NCBI GenBank assembly: GCA_963697365.1
Contig: CAVONT010000014.1
Coordinates: 62,001 to 126,000 of the forward strand
Origin: CAIXZV01 sp963697365
GTDB lineage: Bacteria > Chloroflexota > Limnocylindria > Limnocylindrales > CSP1-4
Direction: 5' to 3'
Length of the DNA: 64,000 nt
This document shows, one piece after another, positions 25,658 through 34,443 of the stretch. Position numbers and translations under genes: made by a program. A model generated the notes under the pieces. That model made no database searches, was not told the origin of the DNA, and worked only from the letters and a program-made list of their open reading frames with translations. Within the stretch, counting starts at the first letter, position 1. Each line of letters starts with the position of its first letter.

Positions 25658-26461
25658 GTGGACCGCGACAGCCGCTCCGCCCTTGTCTGGACGCCGGTCG
25701 CCATGCTCGCGCTGGCGGCCCTGGTGCCAGAACTGCGCGTCGCCACCGCTGTGCTCGCCAGTGCAGGATGGGCACTCCTGCATCTCCGCCACCGACCGGA
25801 GGCGATCGCCTGGGCCGCCGTCCTGCCGCTGGCGGTCGTTCTGCCGTGGCCGCTCCTCGTGGGGGCGGATGTGCCGCTCGGCGACCCCGCCTGTACCTCT
25901 ACGCTGTCCCCGATCGTCCTGCGCCGGCTCGTCGTCGCCATCGCCGGCCTCGCGCTCGTGGCGGCGCTCGCGAGGGTGCACCGCTCCTCGCGCGCGGAGC
26001 TCGGCCTGCAGCGCCCGACCGGCCGGGTCGCAGGCCTCGCCCTCCTGGCCTGCATCGCCGTGGCAGCCGCCGGCCTGTACGTCGGTCCACTGCTGGCGCG
26101 CCCGTTCTTCGGTCAGCTCGACTTCCGGGTGCCCACGGCCGCGCTCCTGCCCGCCCTCGTGTTCGGGATCGCCAACGGGACGCTGGAGGAGGTCCAGTAC
26201 CGCGGCGCCATGCAGGCCTGGCTCGGACGTGTGGCGCCGGCCTGGGCGGCCATTCTGGCGCAGGGGCTCGTGTTCGGGATCGTCCATGCAGGGCCCGAGG
26301 TCATCGCGCTCCTGCCGGTCCACATCGCCCTGATGAGCACGGCCGGCATCGGCGCAGGTCTCGTCCGCCGCTGGACCGGCTCGCTGTGGCTTCCGATCGG
26401 CATCCACGTCGGCGCGGACATCGCGCTCTACGTCGGCCTGGCCTGCAGGACTGCCGCATAG
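25658..26461 (+). CDS. CPBP-family intramembrane metalloprotease
   Basis: About 267 residues from GTG 25658, with 6-8 TM helices. The Abi/CPBP motifs are GTLEEVQYRGAMQAWL (EExxxR), GLVFGIVHAG (motif 2 His) and IGIHVGADIALY (motif 3). Homologues process prenylated or bacteriocin-related peptides, but the substrate here is unknown. The frame is open another 74 codons upstream through low-complexity sequence, with a GTG inside the direct repeat, so the start is uncertain; 25658 precedes the first TM helix closely. Confidence 0.82.
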   Translation: MDRDSRSALVWTPVAMLALAALVPELRVATAVLASAGWALLHLRHRPEAIAWAAVLPLAVVLPWPLLVGADVPLGDPACTSTLSPIVLRRLVVAIAGLALVAALARVHRSSRAELGLQRPTGRVAGLALLACIAVAAAGLYVGPLLARPFFGQLDFRVPTAALLPALVFGIANGTLEEVQYRGAMQAWLGRVAPAWAAILAQGLVFGIVHAGPEVIALLPVHIALMSTAGIGAGLVRRWTGSLWLPIGIHVGADIALYVGLACRTAA

Positions 26462-26477
26462 GGTTCACAGTTCCCGG

Positions 26478-27131
26478 GTGTCCAGCAACGCCCGTCCCTT
26501 CGTCCTGCACCACACCCGCCTCCGGCCCGTGCCCGGGCTCGAGGAGGTGCACCTTCACCTCGCCGACGAGGTTCTGCCGCTGTGGGGTGCGCTGCAGGCG
26601 GAGACCGGCAATCCCGACACCCCGCCCCCCTTCTGGGCGTTCGCATGGATCGGGGGGCTGGCGCTCGGGCGGTTCCTCCGCGATCTGCCGGGGACGGTGC
26701 AGGGGCTCAGCGTGCTGGACTTCGCCTCCGGCTCCGGCCTCGTGGGGATCGCGGCTGGTCGCGCAGGTGCCGCGTCGGTGCAGGCGGCGGACATCGACCC
26801 GTTTGCCCATGCCGCCATGCGGCTCAACGCCCGAGCCAACGGCTGCAGGCTCCGCGTGCTCACCGGAGACCTCCTCCGCGATCCGCCACCGCGCGTCGAC
26901 GTCATCCTCGCAGGCGACTGCTGGTACGAGGCCGGGCTCGCTGCGCGTGTGCACCCCTGGCTCGAGGCAGCGGCAGGGGAGGGGACCCGGGTGCTGGTCG
27001 GCGACGCCAAGCGCCGCTACCTGCCGCAGGAAGGGCTCACCGAACTGGCTTCCTACGATGTCCACACCACCACCGAGCTCGAGGATCTTGCCCTCAAGCG
27101 CGGCCACGTCTTCGAGCTCCGGCCGCGTTGA
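26478..27131 (+). CDS. Class I SAM methyltransferase, ETF-beta lysine methyltransferase-like
   Basis: 217 residues. Motif I is LDFASGSGLVGIAA (the E/DxGxGxG variant), the acidic end of beta-2 is AADIDPFAHAAMRLNARANG, and the post-motif is DVILAGDCWYEAGL, which resembles METTL20/ETFBKMT and PrmA-like protein lysine methyltransferases (NPPF replaced by GDCWYE). Substrate unproved. The GTG start lies 16 nt after the CPBP gene. Confidence 0.8.
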   Translation: MSSNARPFVLHHTRLRPVPGLEEVHLHLADEVLPLWGALQAETGNPDTPPPFWAFAWIGGLALGRFLRDLPGTVQGLSVLDFASGSGLVGIAAGRAGAASVQAADIDPFAHAAMRLNARANGCRLRVLTGDLLRDPPPRVDVILAGDCWYEAGLAARVHPWLEAAAGEGTRVLVGDAKRRYLPQEGLTELASYDVHTTTELEDLALKRGHVFELRPR

Positions 27132-27149
27132 CCTCCCAGCGGCACGGTA

Positions 27150-27165
27150 TTACTCTGCGCAGTAA
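27150..27165. promoter_or_regulatory. Palindrome before the AbrB-PIN operon
   Basis: TTACT-ctgcgc-AGTAA lies 15 nt upstream of the antitoxin start, overlapping a possible -10. Autorepression by AbrB-type antitoxins at such palindromes is the usual arrangement. Confidence 0.5.
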
Positions 27166-27180
27166 GACTGGAGGTTGCAG

Positions 27181-27426
27181 GTGCGGATCACATCGAAGGG
27201 GCAGGTGACCATACCCCAGGACATCCGGGAGGCCGCCGGCCTGCTGCCCAACACGGAGGTCGAGTTCCTCTACGACGGTGACATCGTCACGCTGGTCCGG
27301 TCGGTGGGTGATCGATCGCGCCGCCCGACACGCGGCGACATGGTCATCGCGGCGCTGCACCGGGGGAGACCCAACTTCTCCATGTCCACCGACGAGATCA
27401 TGGCCCTCACGCGCGGCGATGACTGA
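27181..27426 (+). CDS. AbrB/MazE-fold antitoxin
   Basis: 81 residues. The N-terminal SpoVT-AbrB swapped-hairpin domain (RITSKGQVTIPQDIREAAGL, EVEFLYDGDIVTLVRS) is followed by a C-terminal tail (NFSMSTDEIMALTRGDD) that would thread into the toxin. TGGAGG at 27169-27174 places the start at GTG 27181; an in-frame TTG at 27175 abuts the ribosome-binding site. Its stop shares one base with the toxin's ATG (TGATG). Confidence 0.88.
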   Translation: MRITSKGQVTIPQDIREAAGLLPNTEVEFLYDGDIVTLVRSVGDRSRRPTRGDMVIAALHRGRPNFSMSTDEIMALTRGDD

Positions 27427-27830
27427 TGGCGATCCTGGTCGACAGCAGCGTGCTGATCGACGTCGTCGGGGCCCCCGGGCCATGGGCCGACTGGTCTGAG
27501 GCGGCACTCCGCACGGCCGCGCAGGAGGACATCCTCGTCATCAGCCCCGTGATCTACAGCGAGGTCTCGATGGGCTTCGACTCCATCGAGGCGTTGGACG
27601 CGGCGCTTCCCGCGGCGCTCTACCGGCGCGATCCGATCCCGCTGCCGGCAGCCTTCCTCGCGGGCCGCTGCTTCCTGGACTATCGGCGTCGCGGCGGGAG
27701 CCGCACCGGCGTCCTGCCGGATTTCTTCATCGGGGCACACGCGGCAGTCGCGGGCTACCGCCTGCTGACCCGGGATTCCCGCCGGTACCGCACGTACTTT
27801 CCGACCCTGCAGCTGATCGCACCGGACTGA
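27426..27830 (+). CDS. vapC: PIN-domain toxin (VapC type)
   Basis: 134 residues. The four acidic positions of the PIN nuclease are visible: Asp in ILVDSSVLIDV, Glu in VIYSEVSMGF, Asp in GVLPDFFIGAHA and Asp in LLTRDSRRY. It is probably an Mg-dependent RNase neutralised by the upstream AbrB-type antitoxin. AbrB-PIN pairing is common in this phylum. The target RNA is unknown. Confidence 0.88.
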   Translation: MAILVDSSVLIDVVGAPGPWADWSEAALRTAAQEDILVISPVIYSEVSMGFDSIEALDAALPAALYRRDPIPLPAAFLAGRCFLDYRRRGGSRTGVLPDFFIGAHAAVAGYRLLTRDSRRYRTYFPTLQLIAPD

Positions 27831-27884
27831 ATAGCCGTGCGGGGCGACGTCTGCGCAACGGACGGCGACTCGCTGAATGGGCGT

Positions 27885-28376
27885 TCAGTTATAGCGCCCC
27901 GCCCGGCGGGCACGCCGCATGGCCCGGTTCGGCCCCGGCGGCATGACGATCGGGGCCGGCGCGTACTCGATCGACCGCCAGGTGTCCGTCGCCCACGCGA
28001 TGTCATTGGACGTGATGGTCGCGAGCAGGACGCGGCCGTCCACAGCGATCATCCCGGAGATCGCCCGGGAGGCCCTGGGGGAGTCGGTCACCGGTATGAC
28101 TACTGCCCAGCCGTGGAGCCCCGCCGGCAGCTCGACGGCCTCACCGTCGGGAACCGGCATCGCGGCGCGGAGGTCGGCCGCGGGGACCGCCGTCCCGCCA
28201 CTGGGCTCGGTCACGACGAAGCTGCTCAGCGACACGCTCCGGCGGTCGTCCCAGGCGTGCCAGTAGCCGTCGTCGTGGACGAAGGTCTCGTCGAACTCAG
28301 CTGGGATACTGATCCACCACGATGCAAACACGTGGCGGAGAACCTTCATGGTGAACGGTGCCGTCTGCGTATCCAT
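27885..28376 (-). CDS. Hypothetical protein
   Basis: 163 residues with an even hydrophobic pattern and an acidic/aromatic N-terminal half (FVHDDGYWHAWDDRRSVSLSS), ending in a basic tail (NRAMRRARRAGRYN). No TM helix, signal or family motif is recognised. ATG 28349 (MKVLRHVF) is an alternative start. It converges with vapC across 54 nt holding a weak CTGAA/TTCAG hairpin (27873-27888). Confidence 0.6.
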   Translation of the reverse strand: MDTQTAPFTMKVLRHVFASWWISIPAEFDETFVHDDGYWHAWDDRRSVSLSSFVVTEPSGGTAVPAADLRAAMPVPDGEAVELPAGLHGWAVVIPVTDSPRASRAISGMIAVDGRVLLATITSNDIAWATDTWRSIEYAPAPIVMPPGPNRAMRRARRAGRYN

Positions 28377-28903
28377 GTCGCGCAGACTGAACGGCGACGC
28401 TTATCAGCCCCTCAATTCGCACGTATCCCTCGCTTTGTATCACTGCCGATAAGGTGAGTTATGTCGCGTACTGGTGCACGGAGGACGCCGTTGTGCGCCG
28501 TCAGGCTGAGGGTCAGTGTGTCATTGACCTGACGGTCACCGGCCGTGTGCGTGTGAAGTCGCGGTAGAAGTGCCCGTAGAAGTGTCCGTTCGCAGCACGG
28601 GCGTCGGGGCGAGTGCACCTGCGGGCTGTGATGGCAGGCCCGAATCGTGGATCGGACGGTTCGGCAGAACGGGTGCCGCGCGTGCCACCGCTCCTGGGCG
28701 ACCGAGACGACATCGATCTCCGCCGTTGTGCCCGGAGGTCGTGCCGGAGTGGTACGGGGACGCCAACGAGGGGCGGACGCCCGAGCGGATCAAGGGCACG
28801 AGCGAGGGCCCCGCGTTCTGGAAGTGCGCCGTCGCCGGGTCTGGGCGCTCACGGAGCGGGCGAAGCGTGCGGGGCGACAGCGCGCGCGGCGGGAGCGGGC
28901 GGC
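28377..28903. other. Gene-poor stretch with possible decayed element
   Basis: No intact gene. It contains a bulged hairpin at 28499-28534 (CGTCAGG against CCTGACG), a tandem GTAGAAGTG repeat at 28564-28584, and plus-strand coding-like scraps, one with CRACHRSWATET and one ending ALTERAKRAGRQRARRER around 28840-28900. The latter resembles the tail ALTKRAQQAARLRGRRER of the relic at 50.1 kb. It is probably a broken copy of a related element, with its far end repeat at 29537-29561. Confidence 0.35.
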
Positions 28904-29470
28904 TCACGCGACGGGCGGCAGGAGCACATAGAAGACCGCGTCCTCTGGCCGCCCCTCGCGGTCCAGGTCCCACGCTCGACGGACGCCCTCGAACTCGAAC
29001 CCGGCGCGCTGCGCGACCGCGCCCGAGGCGCTGTTGTCCGGGTGCGTGAAGAGTTCGAGACGGAGGAAGCCCTGCGCGAACGACCAGTCGGCAATGAGGC
29101 GAAGGGCGCGCGTGGCGACACCTTGCCCGCGCGCCTCTGGCGCAACCCAGTAGCCGAACTCGGCACGGTGTTCTGCCCGCTGGTGGCGGGCGATGGAGCC
29201 GAGCACCCGACCTGTCGCGGCGTCGGTGATGGCGAACGAGCGTTCATCGTCGCTGTCCCAATCGGCACGACGATTGGCGACGAACTGGCGCGCAACCTCT
29301 TCCGTGTAGGGCAGTGGGACCGGCAAGAAGCGGGCGATCTCCGCGTCCTGACACGCCGCGAAGACAGCCTCCGCGTCAGTCGGCTCCCACGGTCGGAGTG
29401 TGATCGTCCCGTCGGACAGGATTGTCAGCTGCTCGCTCAACGGGTCCCCCTCGGTGCGGGGCTGCCCCAT
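28904..29470 (-). CDS. GNAT-family N-acetyltransferase (RimJ/RimL type)
   Basis: 188 residues. The acetyl-CoA motif A reads YWVAPEARGQGVATRALRLI (Q/R-x-x-G-x-G/A), followed by FEFEGVRRAWDLDREGRPEDAVFYVLL, the usual RimL-type ending. It could acetylate an N-terminus or a small molecule. ATG at 29470 is taken, but LSEQLTIL, 11 residues in, is where similarity would begin. It stands alone between a decayed element region and a solo copy of the terminal repeat, so it may be cargo. Confidence 0.82.
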   Translation of the reverse strand: MGQPRTEGDPLSEQLTILSDGTITLRPWEPTDAEAVFAACQDAEIARFLPVPLPYTEEVARQFVANRRADWDSDDERSFAITDAATGRVLGSIARHQRAEHRAEFGYWVAPEARGQGVATRALRLIADWSFAQGFLRLELFTHPDNSASGAVAQRAGFEFEGVRRAWDLDREGRPEDAVFYVLLPPVA

Positions 29471-29536
29471 CTCCCTAGCGAACCCTCGACTCCATCGTCG
29501 GCACCGACACGGGTTGCGTCAATGCGTCGCGCCGAG

Positions 29537-29561
29537 ATTCCCACCGGGTATCCCTCACAGG
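29537..29561. repeat. Solo copy of the 49.4-50.5 kb element's terminal repeat
   Basis: Shares ATTCC(C)ACCGGGTAT-x-CCTCACA with the right end at 50433-50457 and, inverted, with the left end at 49405-49428. No inverted partner was found between 27.8 and 29.5 kb. Confidence 0.6.
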
Positions 29562-29872
29562 CACGTCGGGGCAGTCATACTGATCGGACCGATCCGACTC
29601 GTGGCAGGGCAGGGGTCCGCCGCACCGAGGTCGCACTCGACCTCGTCGGTCCCGTCCTCATTGAGGGCTGCCTACAGGTACGGCTCGACCGTCGTCGTTG
29701 CGCGACGTCACTCGATGCAGGCAGGCGGCCCCTGCCGCCTGATGGGGCAGGTGGCCGATCTCCTCGGCGTTCTGGCGACGAACGACGACCGCGGCGCTGG
29801 AGGGCCTCCCCTACTCCACTGGCCGACCAGCCGAGCGAGCACCATCGCGCCGCCCTGGCCCCGAGCCGATGC
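29562..29872. other. Intergenic stretch, nothing recognised
   Basis: 311 nt without a convincing gene, promoter or terminator. GC-rich, with only short shadow frames. Confidence 0.5.
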
Positions 29873-31954
29873 TCAGCTCGCGCCCTTGGTCCCCACCACG
29901 GTGACGCCGTCGACTGCCGGGTAGTTCGAGAAGTACCGCTTGGACCAGTGCTTCTTGCCGTGGTCGTAGATCGTCACGGTGACCCACACCTTCGCGCCGT
30001 CCGCGGGGGCGTTGTTGAGGTACCGGTATCCCACGGGTTTGGTCGGATCCTTCACGATCGTGCTCTTCGCGCGCGGGCCATGCTGGATGACCACGTTGCT
30101 GATCTTGGTCTTCCGGCCGTTTGGCACGCTCCAGATCTTGAACGTGAGCCATCGCTTGCTGCCGTCCTGGGTGACGCTCCTGGTGATGAGGATCGGGTAC
30201 TTGGTGTCGTTCTTGAAGCTCATGGTCTGCTTGGCCTTGCCGACGATCCACACGGTGGCATCGAGACCTGCCGGATACCGGGTGATGTACTCGTTGTGGT
30301 TCTTCTTGGCGAGCGGCACCATGCCTGCGTCGAGCGCCGCGTTGAACAGCGTGGTTGACGTGGTGCAGATGCCGCCACCCAAGGCCCCGGTCACGGTGAT
30401 CTTGCCGTTCACGATGGCGTTGCCGGGGCCGACGCCCGGGAGCCTGCTGACGTCACCGACAACCTTCCAGAAGTCGAACTTGGCGCCGGCGGGCACCACA
30501 GTCCCATTGATGGCCGTTGCCGGCCCCTCGATGTTCCCGCCCCAGTGGTTGTTGACGATGACCCAGTAGAAGACGCTGTACTTGCCGATGGCCTTCATCT
30601 TGGGGGCGAAGGCCTTGGCGTCGGCGAGTGCCAGCTTGGGCTTGGTGACCTTGACGACTGCCTCGACGGGCGCCGCCGCCAGGCCGTCCTGGCGGGCACC
30701 GATCTGCCCGATGACCGCGGTCTTGGTGTCGGCGACCTTGAGGGTGCGGCCCTCGTGGCTGCTGCCCGTGGCGACGATTCGTCCATTGGTCATCTTGAGG
30801 CCGGCGTCGCGGACCGTCCGCTTGACCTTCTTGGCAAGCGTCGCGAGGAGCGGGTCGAGGCCCACCTCGTCGAAGACCGGGGTGACGGTCCCGTCGGCCG
30901 CGGTCGAGAAGGTGATCAGCGGCGCGAGGCTCGCGCTGGGGATCGTCCAGCTGTCCTTGCCATGGGCGATGACCACGTCTGCGGCCATCCGACCCGCTGC
31001 GGCGGTCGCGGCCTCGGCCGAGGCGGTGGTGACGGTGGGTGCCACCGGCGCGACGGGCACCGCCATCGCGATCGACGCCGGCGTGTCGAGCGACCCGAGG
31101 TCCTCGTCGAGCGCGGCCAGCAGGGCCGCCGTGTCCACGGCGCGACCCTCGCTCGAGGGGGTGAACCCAAACGTCCCGTCGCCGGCCGACACGGTGGCGT
31201 CCACGGGCTCCTGGTCGATGGTCGCGGCAAGGGCCTCAACGGCCGCCGACAGCCTGGCGCGGTCGAACACGACATCGACGGGCGAGTCGATGGTGACGCC
31301 ATTGATGGCGGCCTGGGGGGCGCTGATGAGGTTCGCGAGGGGCTCTCCCTGGCGGCCGGCGGCGAGGGCCGCGGCGAGCAGCGCGGAGGGGTCGGGGCCG
31401 CGCCCGACGTCGGCGTAGCTGATGGTCGTCACGTCGCCGTCCGGACCGGTGAGCGCGATCTCCCCGTCGCCGAGCCACGCGTAGGCCTTGGTCAGCTCGG
31501 CCTCCGCCTGCTCGCGGGTGAGCCCGCCGAGGTTCGTGCTGCCCACGCTGACGCCGGGCAGGACCCGGCCGTCGTACTGCTGTCCCCAGGCGTACAGGGC
31601 ACCAGCGCCGATGCCGACGGCCACCAGAAGACCCACGACGAACGCGGCGCCGAAGCGGAGGACGAGCGACCGGCGGCGCCGGGGCTGTGCCGTACCCTCG
31701 TCCGCGGTCACGGCGGCCGCAACGGGCACGACCGGAACGGCGTCGACTGCGGGTTCGACGGCGGGTTCGAGGACAGCCGCGACGGGGGTCTCGGAGGCCG
31801 GGGGCACGTCCACCAGAGCAGTGGCGGCCGGCTCGACCGGCGGTGGGTCACGCCGGACGAGCGCCGCGAGCTCCGGATCGCCGGCAGGCGTCTCGCCGTC
31901 GGGTGTGGGGGCGTTGGCAGCCCGGTCGGCTGCGGAGTTGGGCAAGTCGGTCAT
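29873..31954 (-). CDS. VanW-family wall protein with YoaR-like repeats
   Basis: 693 residues. A Pro/Ala-rich cytoplasmic N-terminus, one TM helix at about 100-125 (LVLRFGAAFVVGLLVAVGIG), then putative peptidoglycan-binding YoaR-like regions (PGVSVGSTNLGGLTREQAEA and repeats), and a C-terminal VanW domain (AKFDFWKVVGDVSRLPGVGP, GALGGGICTTSTTLFNAALDAG). It is anchored outside the membrane. VanW proteins accompany vancomycin-resistance clusters, but their activity is unresolved. The Lys-rich C-terminus suggests contact with anionic wall. Start ATG 31952-31954 chosen. Confidence 0.9.
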   Translation of the reverse strand: MTDLPNSAADRAANAPTPDGETPAGDPELAALVRRDPPPVEPAATALVDVPPASETPVAAVLEPAVEPAVDAVPVVPVAAAVTADEGTAQPRRRRSLVLRFGAAFVVGLLVAVGIGAGALYAWGQQYDGRVLPGVSVGSTNLGGLTREQAEAELTKAYAWLGDGEIALTGPDGDVTTISYADVGRGPDPSALLAAALAAGRQGEPLANLISAPQAAINGVTIDSPVDVVFDRARLSAAVEALAATIDQEPVDATVSAGDGTFGFTPSSEGRAVDTAALLAALDEDLGSLDTPASIAMAVPVAPVAPTVTTASAEAATAAAGRMAADVVIAHGKDSWTIPSASLAPLITFSTAADGTVTPVFDEVGLDPLLATLAKKVKRTVRDAGLKMTNGRIVATGSSHEGRTLKVADTKTAVIGQIGARQDGLAAAPVEAVVKVTKPKLALADAKAFAPKMKAIGKYSVFYWVIVNNHWGGNIEGPATAINGTVVPAGAKFDFWKVVGDVSRLPGVGPGNAIVNGKITVTGALGGGICTTSTTLFNAALDAGMVPLAKKNHNEYITRYPAGLDATVWIVGKAKQTMSFKNDTKYPILITRSVTQDGSKRWLTFKIWSVPNGRKTKISNVVIQHGPRAKSTIVKDPTKPVGYRYLNNAPADGAKVWVTVTIYDHGKKHWSKRYFSNYPAVDGVTVVGTKGAS

Positions 31955-32125
31955 CGGATGCTCATGCGCGGTCGGCCGGCGCCAGATCTCGTTCCCTGGC
32001 GGCGATATTGTTGCGCGTGGACGCGATTCCGTCACGCGACGTACGTCTCGGCCGATGCCAGTGGGACGCAAGCCACCCCCCAGGTGTTGCGCGGCAGCGA
32101 TGGCAGGCCCAGTTGTCCTCGCGTG

Positions 32126-32395
32126 TCACGCGAGGCCCAAGGCCTCCAGGAGCTCCTCGTCGGACGGCTCGCGCAGGATGACGTCGGGCCGCTCCGGGTC
32201 GCCGATCAGGATGGTCGGCGTGCGCCATTCGCCGTCGTTCAGGCGCCGGATCCATGCATCTGCGGCAGCGTCCTCGTCCACCTTCAGGTAGGTGAACGCG
32301 ACCTTGCGACGGACGAGCAGGCGTCTGGATCGGATGGTGTCCCCGCACGTGTCACGTCCGAGGATGAGGATGGGGGTCGCCACCGTGTCAGTCAT
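32126..32395 (-). CDS. Glutaredoxin-like protein, monothiol-type site
   Basis: 89 residues with a thioredoxin fold: ILILGRDTCGDTIRSRRLL holds the active site, where the usual CPYC is CGDT, leaving one Cys. The cis-Pro loop is EWRTPTILIGD. Likely a thiol reductant or FeS-handling protein. TATGCT ends 6 nt before the ATG (leaderless type). It follows the M24 peptidase by 21 nt. Confidence 0.85.
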   Translation of the reverse strand: MTDTVATPILILGRDTCGDTIRSRRLLVRRKVAFTYLKVDEDAAADAWIRRLNDGEWRTPTILIGDPERPDVILREPSDEELLEALGLA

Positions 32396-32416
32396 CGCGG
32401 AAGCATACTCGGCCGG

Positions 32417-33664
32417 TCAGATCAGCCAGGGTTCCGTCTGGCGGCCATCGAGGAACGAGCAGCCCGCGTCGTCGAACCAGGCGTCCTCCTCCAGCATGAA
32501 CTGGACGACCTGTCCGTCCCACTCCTCGACCTCGACCCGGGCCTGCAGCTCGATCGAGTACGCCGTGGACGGCCACACCGGGTAGTCGCCGCCGCCCTCG
32601 ATACGCTCCTGGTTGTCCCACAGGCCGATGGTCGGGCCTGCGCCATGACCGTGGAGACCGATCGGGTGGGTGTAGACAAGCCCGTCGATCGCCTCGCCCG
32701 CCGCCGCTGCGCGGGTGGCGCGCAGGATCTCGTTGCCGGTCCGGCCCGCGGTGAACTGTCCGAACAGCAGGTCCTGCAGGCGGTTGGCGCGGGCCATGCC
32801 GGCCACCAGGCCGTCGGGTGCCTGCGTCTCGCCCGGCGCCAGCACGTAGGCGTGCTGCTGCTGGTCGGTGTGGTAGCCGTCGTCCACGATGCCGAAGTCG
32901 ACATGGACGAGATCGCCCGCCCTGATCACCGTCTCCGCCTCCTTGCCGGCGAACGACTCGCGAGCCGCGCCTCCGCGCCGCTGGAGCGTGCACGTGGGCT
33001 CGAACCAGGACCCGTGACCTCCGCCGTGCACGGCGTCGCGAAGCCACCACTCGACGTCAGCCGTGGTGGTGAGTCCGGGCGTGATCACCTCGCGGGAGAG
33101 CGCTCGCCGCAGGTACCCGTGCGACGTGCGGCAGGCGTCGACCAGCAGCGCCCGCTCCTCGAACAGGCGGGTCTCGAGCCAGCCGATGGCGGCGGTCTCC
33201 GCGCTCACGATCCTGGACTTCAGCGTCGACGGGAGATGGTCGACGAGGGCCGCACGCTCGGAGGCTGACAGGCCGTCCGACAGCGGAAACACGTCGGACG
33301 AGTTGACCCCGATGCGCGCGGGGTCCGCATCGACGAGGACCTCGGCCAGGCGGGCCCACTGGTCCGGCTGGGTCTCCGGATCCCATGCCAGCGGGAACGG
33401 ATCACCCACGTCATAGCGCGCGACCGCCATCCGCTGCACGCCATCGGGCGAGCGGAGGAAGACCAGGATCGTCCGCCGCCGCGCCGTGTCCAGCCACGTG
33501 GCCGGGAGCATCGTCCTGAGCACCGGGTCCTCGTTGTACTCCCGGGCCGCCAGCACCCAGGCGTCGAGGTTCGCCCGATCCATGAGGACCGGGATCAGCG
33601 CGTCGAGGCGCGCGGCCAGCAGGCGGTCACGGGCGTCCGCCCGGGACCGGAGATCGGAGGTCAT
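32417..33664 (-). CDS. M24-family metallopeptidase (Xaa-Pro type)
   Basis: 415 residues from ATG 33662-33664. The N-terminal creatinase-like domain is followed by the pita-bread domain: HVDFGIVDDGYHTD (two metal Asp), HPIGLHGHGAGP (His) and YSIELQARVE (Glu). The final Glu expected near FMLEEDAWF is present but in a shifted context. Related proteins cleave Xaa-Pro peptides, though some are non-peptidase. The longer upstream frame is low complexity and overlaps the divergent gene. Confidence 0.87.
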   Translation of the reverse strand: MTSDLRSRADARDRLLAARLDALIPVLMDRANLDAWVLAAREYNEDPVLRTMLPATWLDTARRRTILVFLRSPDGVQRMAVARYDVGDPFPLAWDPETQPDQWARLAEVLVDADPARIGVNSSDVFPLSDGLSASERAALVDHLPSTLKSRIVSAETAAIGWLETRLFEERALLVDACRTSHGYLRRALSREVITPGLTTTADVEWWLRDAVHGGGHGSWFEPTCTLQRRGGAARESFAGKEAETVIRAGDLVHVDFGIVDDGYHTDQQQHAYVLAPGETQAPDGLVAGMARANRLQDLLFGQFTAGRTGNEILRATRAAAAGEAIDGLVYTHPIGLHGHGAGPTIGLWDNQERIEGGGDYPVWPSTAYSIELQARVEVEEWDGQVVQFMLEEDAWFDDAGCSFLDGRQTEPWLI

Positions 33665-33806
33665 GCGTCCATGCTGCCAGACCAGCCGACGCGCAGCGGC
33701 CTTCCCCGTCATCCGTCGTCGCTGCGGAGCTCGGCGGACGTCCGGAGCACCGTGGGATGACGTGCGGCTCTGGCGCCGGGCGCTCCGATTCAGCCAGCGT
33801 CGCGGC

Positions 33807-34436
33807 ATGGATCGCCCTGTTGACCGGATCTCCCCTCCCTACGGCCCGCTCATGACGCGGCTCCTGCCGGGGCTGCGCCGCATGTTCCTGGTCGTGAACC
33901 GCACGGTTGCTGCTCCGGCCCTCCGCGCCGGCCTGGGACCGTTGCTGGTGACGCCGGCAGGCGGATCGATCCTGCTCCTGCGCACCCACGGTCGCCGGAG
34001 CGGGCTTGTCCGTGAGGCACCCCTGGGCTACGTGGTCCACGACGGGGCGATCTACGTGTGCGCCGGATTTGGGCGACGGACGGCCTGGCTCGCGAACCTG
34101 CTGGCCGACCCCTCGGTGGAGGTGATCCTGCCAGGGGCACGCATCCGGGCGACCGCACGCGAGGTGACGGTCCGGGACGAGTACGACGGCGCACTGCGGG
34201 AGCTGATCCGTGCCCTCGGCATCGTCGGCATGGCCACGGTCCCGGACGCCCTCGACCGCTCGGCAGCCATCCCGGACGCCTGGTTCGCGACGATGCCGCT
34301 GGTGCGGCTCGAGCCGGCCGCGATGCTGGCGGGTCCATGGGATCCCGGCGGCCGTGGCTGGATCGGGATTGCGCTGGTCGAGGCGCTCCTGCTGGCGCTG
34401 GTCATCGGCCGGCTGCGTCGCCGACGGGGATCCTAG
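33807..34436 (+). CDS. Deazaflavin (F420)-dependent reductase-like protein with C-terminal TM
   Basis: 209 residues. The split beta-barrel family of Ddn-type nitroreductases is suggested by LLLRTHGRRSGLVREAPLGY and GAIYVCAGFGRRTAWLANLLADPSVEV. The family uses F420H2 (or FMN/heme in some members). The C-terminal 30 residues (RGWIGIALVEALLLALVIGRLRRRR) form a TM helix with a positive tail, which is unusual for the family and suggests membrane anchoring. Confidence 0.82.
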   Translation: MDRPVDRISPPYGPLMTRLLPGLRRMFLVVNRTVAAPALRAGLGPLLVTPAGGSILLLRTHGRRSGLVREAPLGYVVHDGAIYVCAGFGRRTAWLANLLADPSVEVILPGARIRATAREVTVRDEYDGALRELIRALGIVGMATVPDALDRSAAIPDAWFATMPLVRLEPAAMLAGPWDPGGRGWIGIALVEALLLALVIGRLRRRRGS

Positions 34437-34443
34437 GCCCGCG

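Noticed and set aside
28413..28432. ATTCGCACGTATCCCTCGC as the missing end of the 28-29.5 kb element
   Set aside because: Same orientation as the right end instead of inverted and lacks ACCGGG; not convincing.
28647..28931. Possible zinc-ribbon/HNH protein with CRACH motif
   Set aside because: Too short, no start with a ribosome-binding site, and the pieces lie in different frames; kept only as a decayed region.
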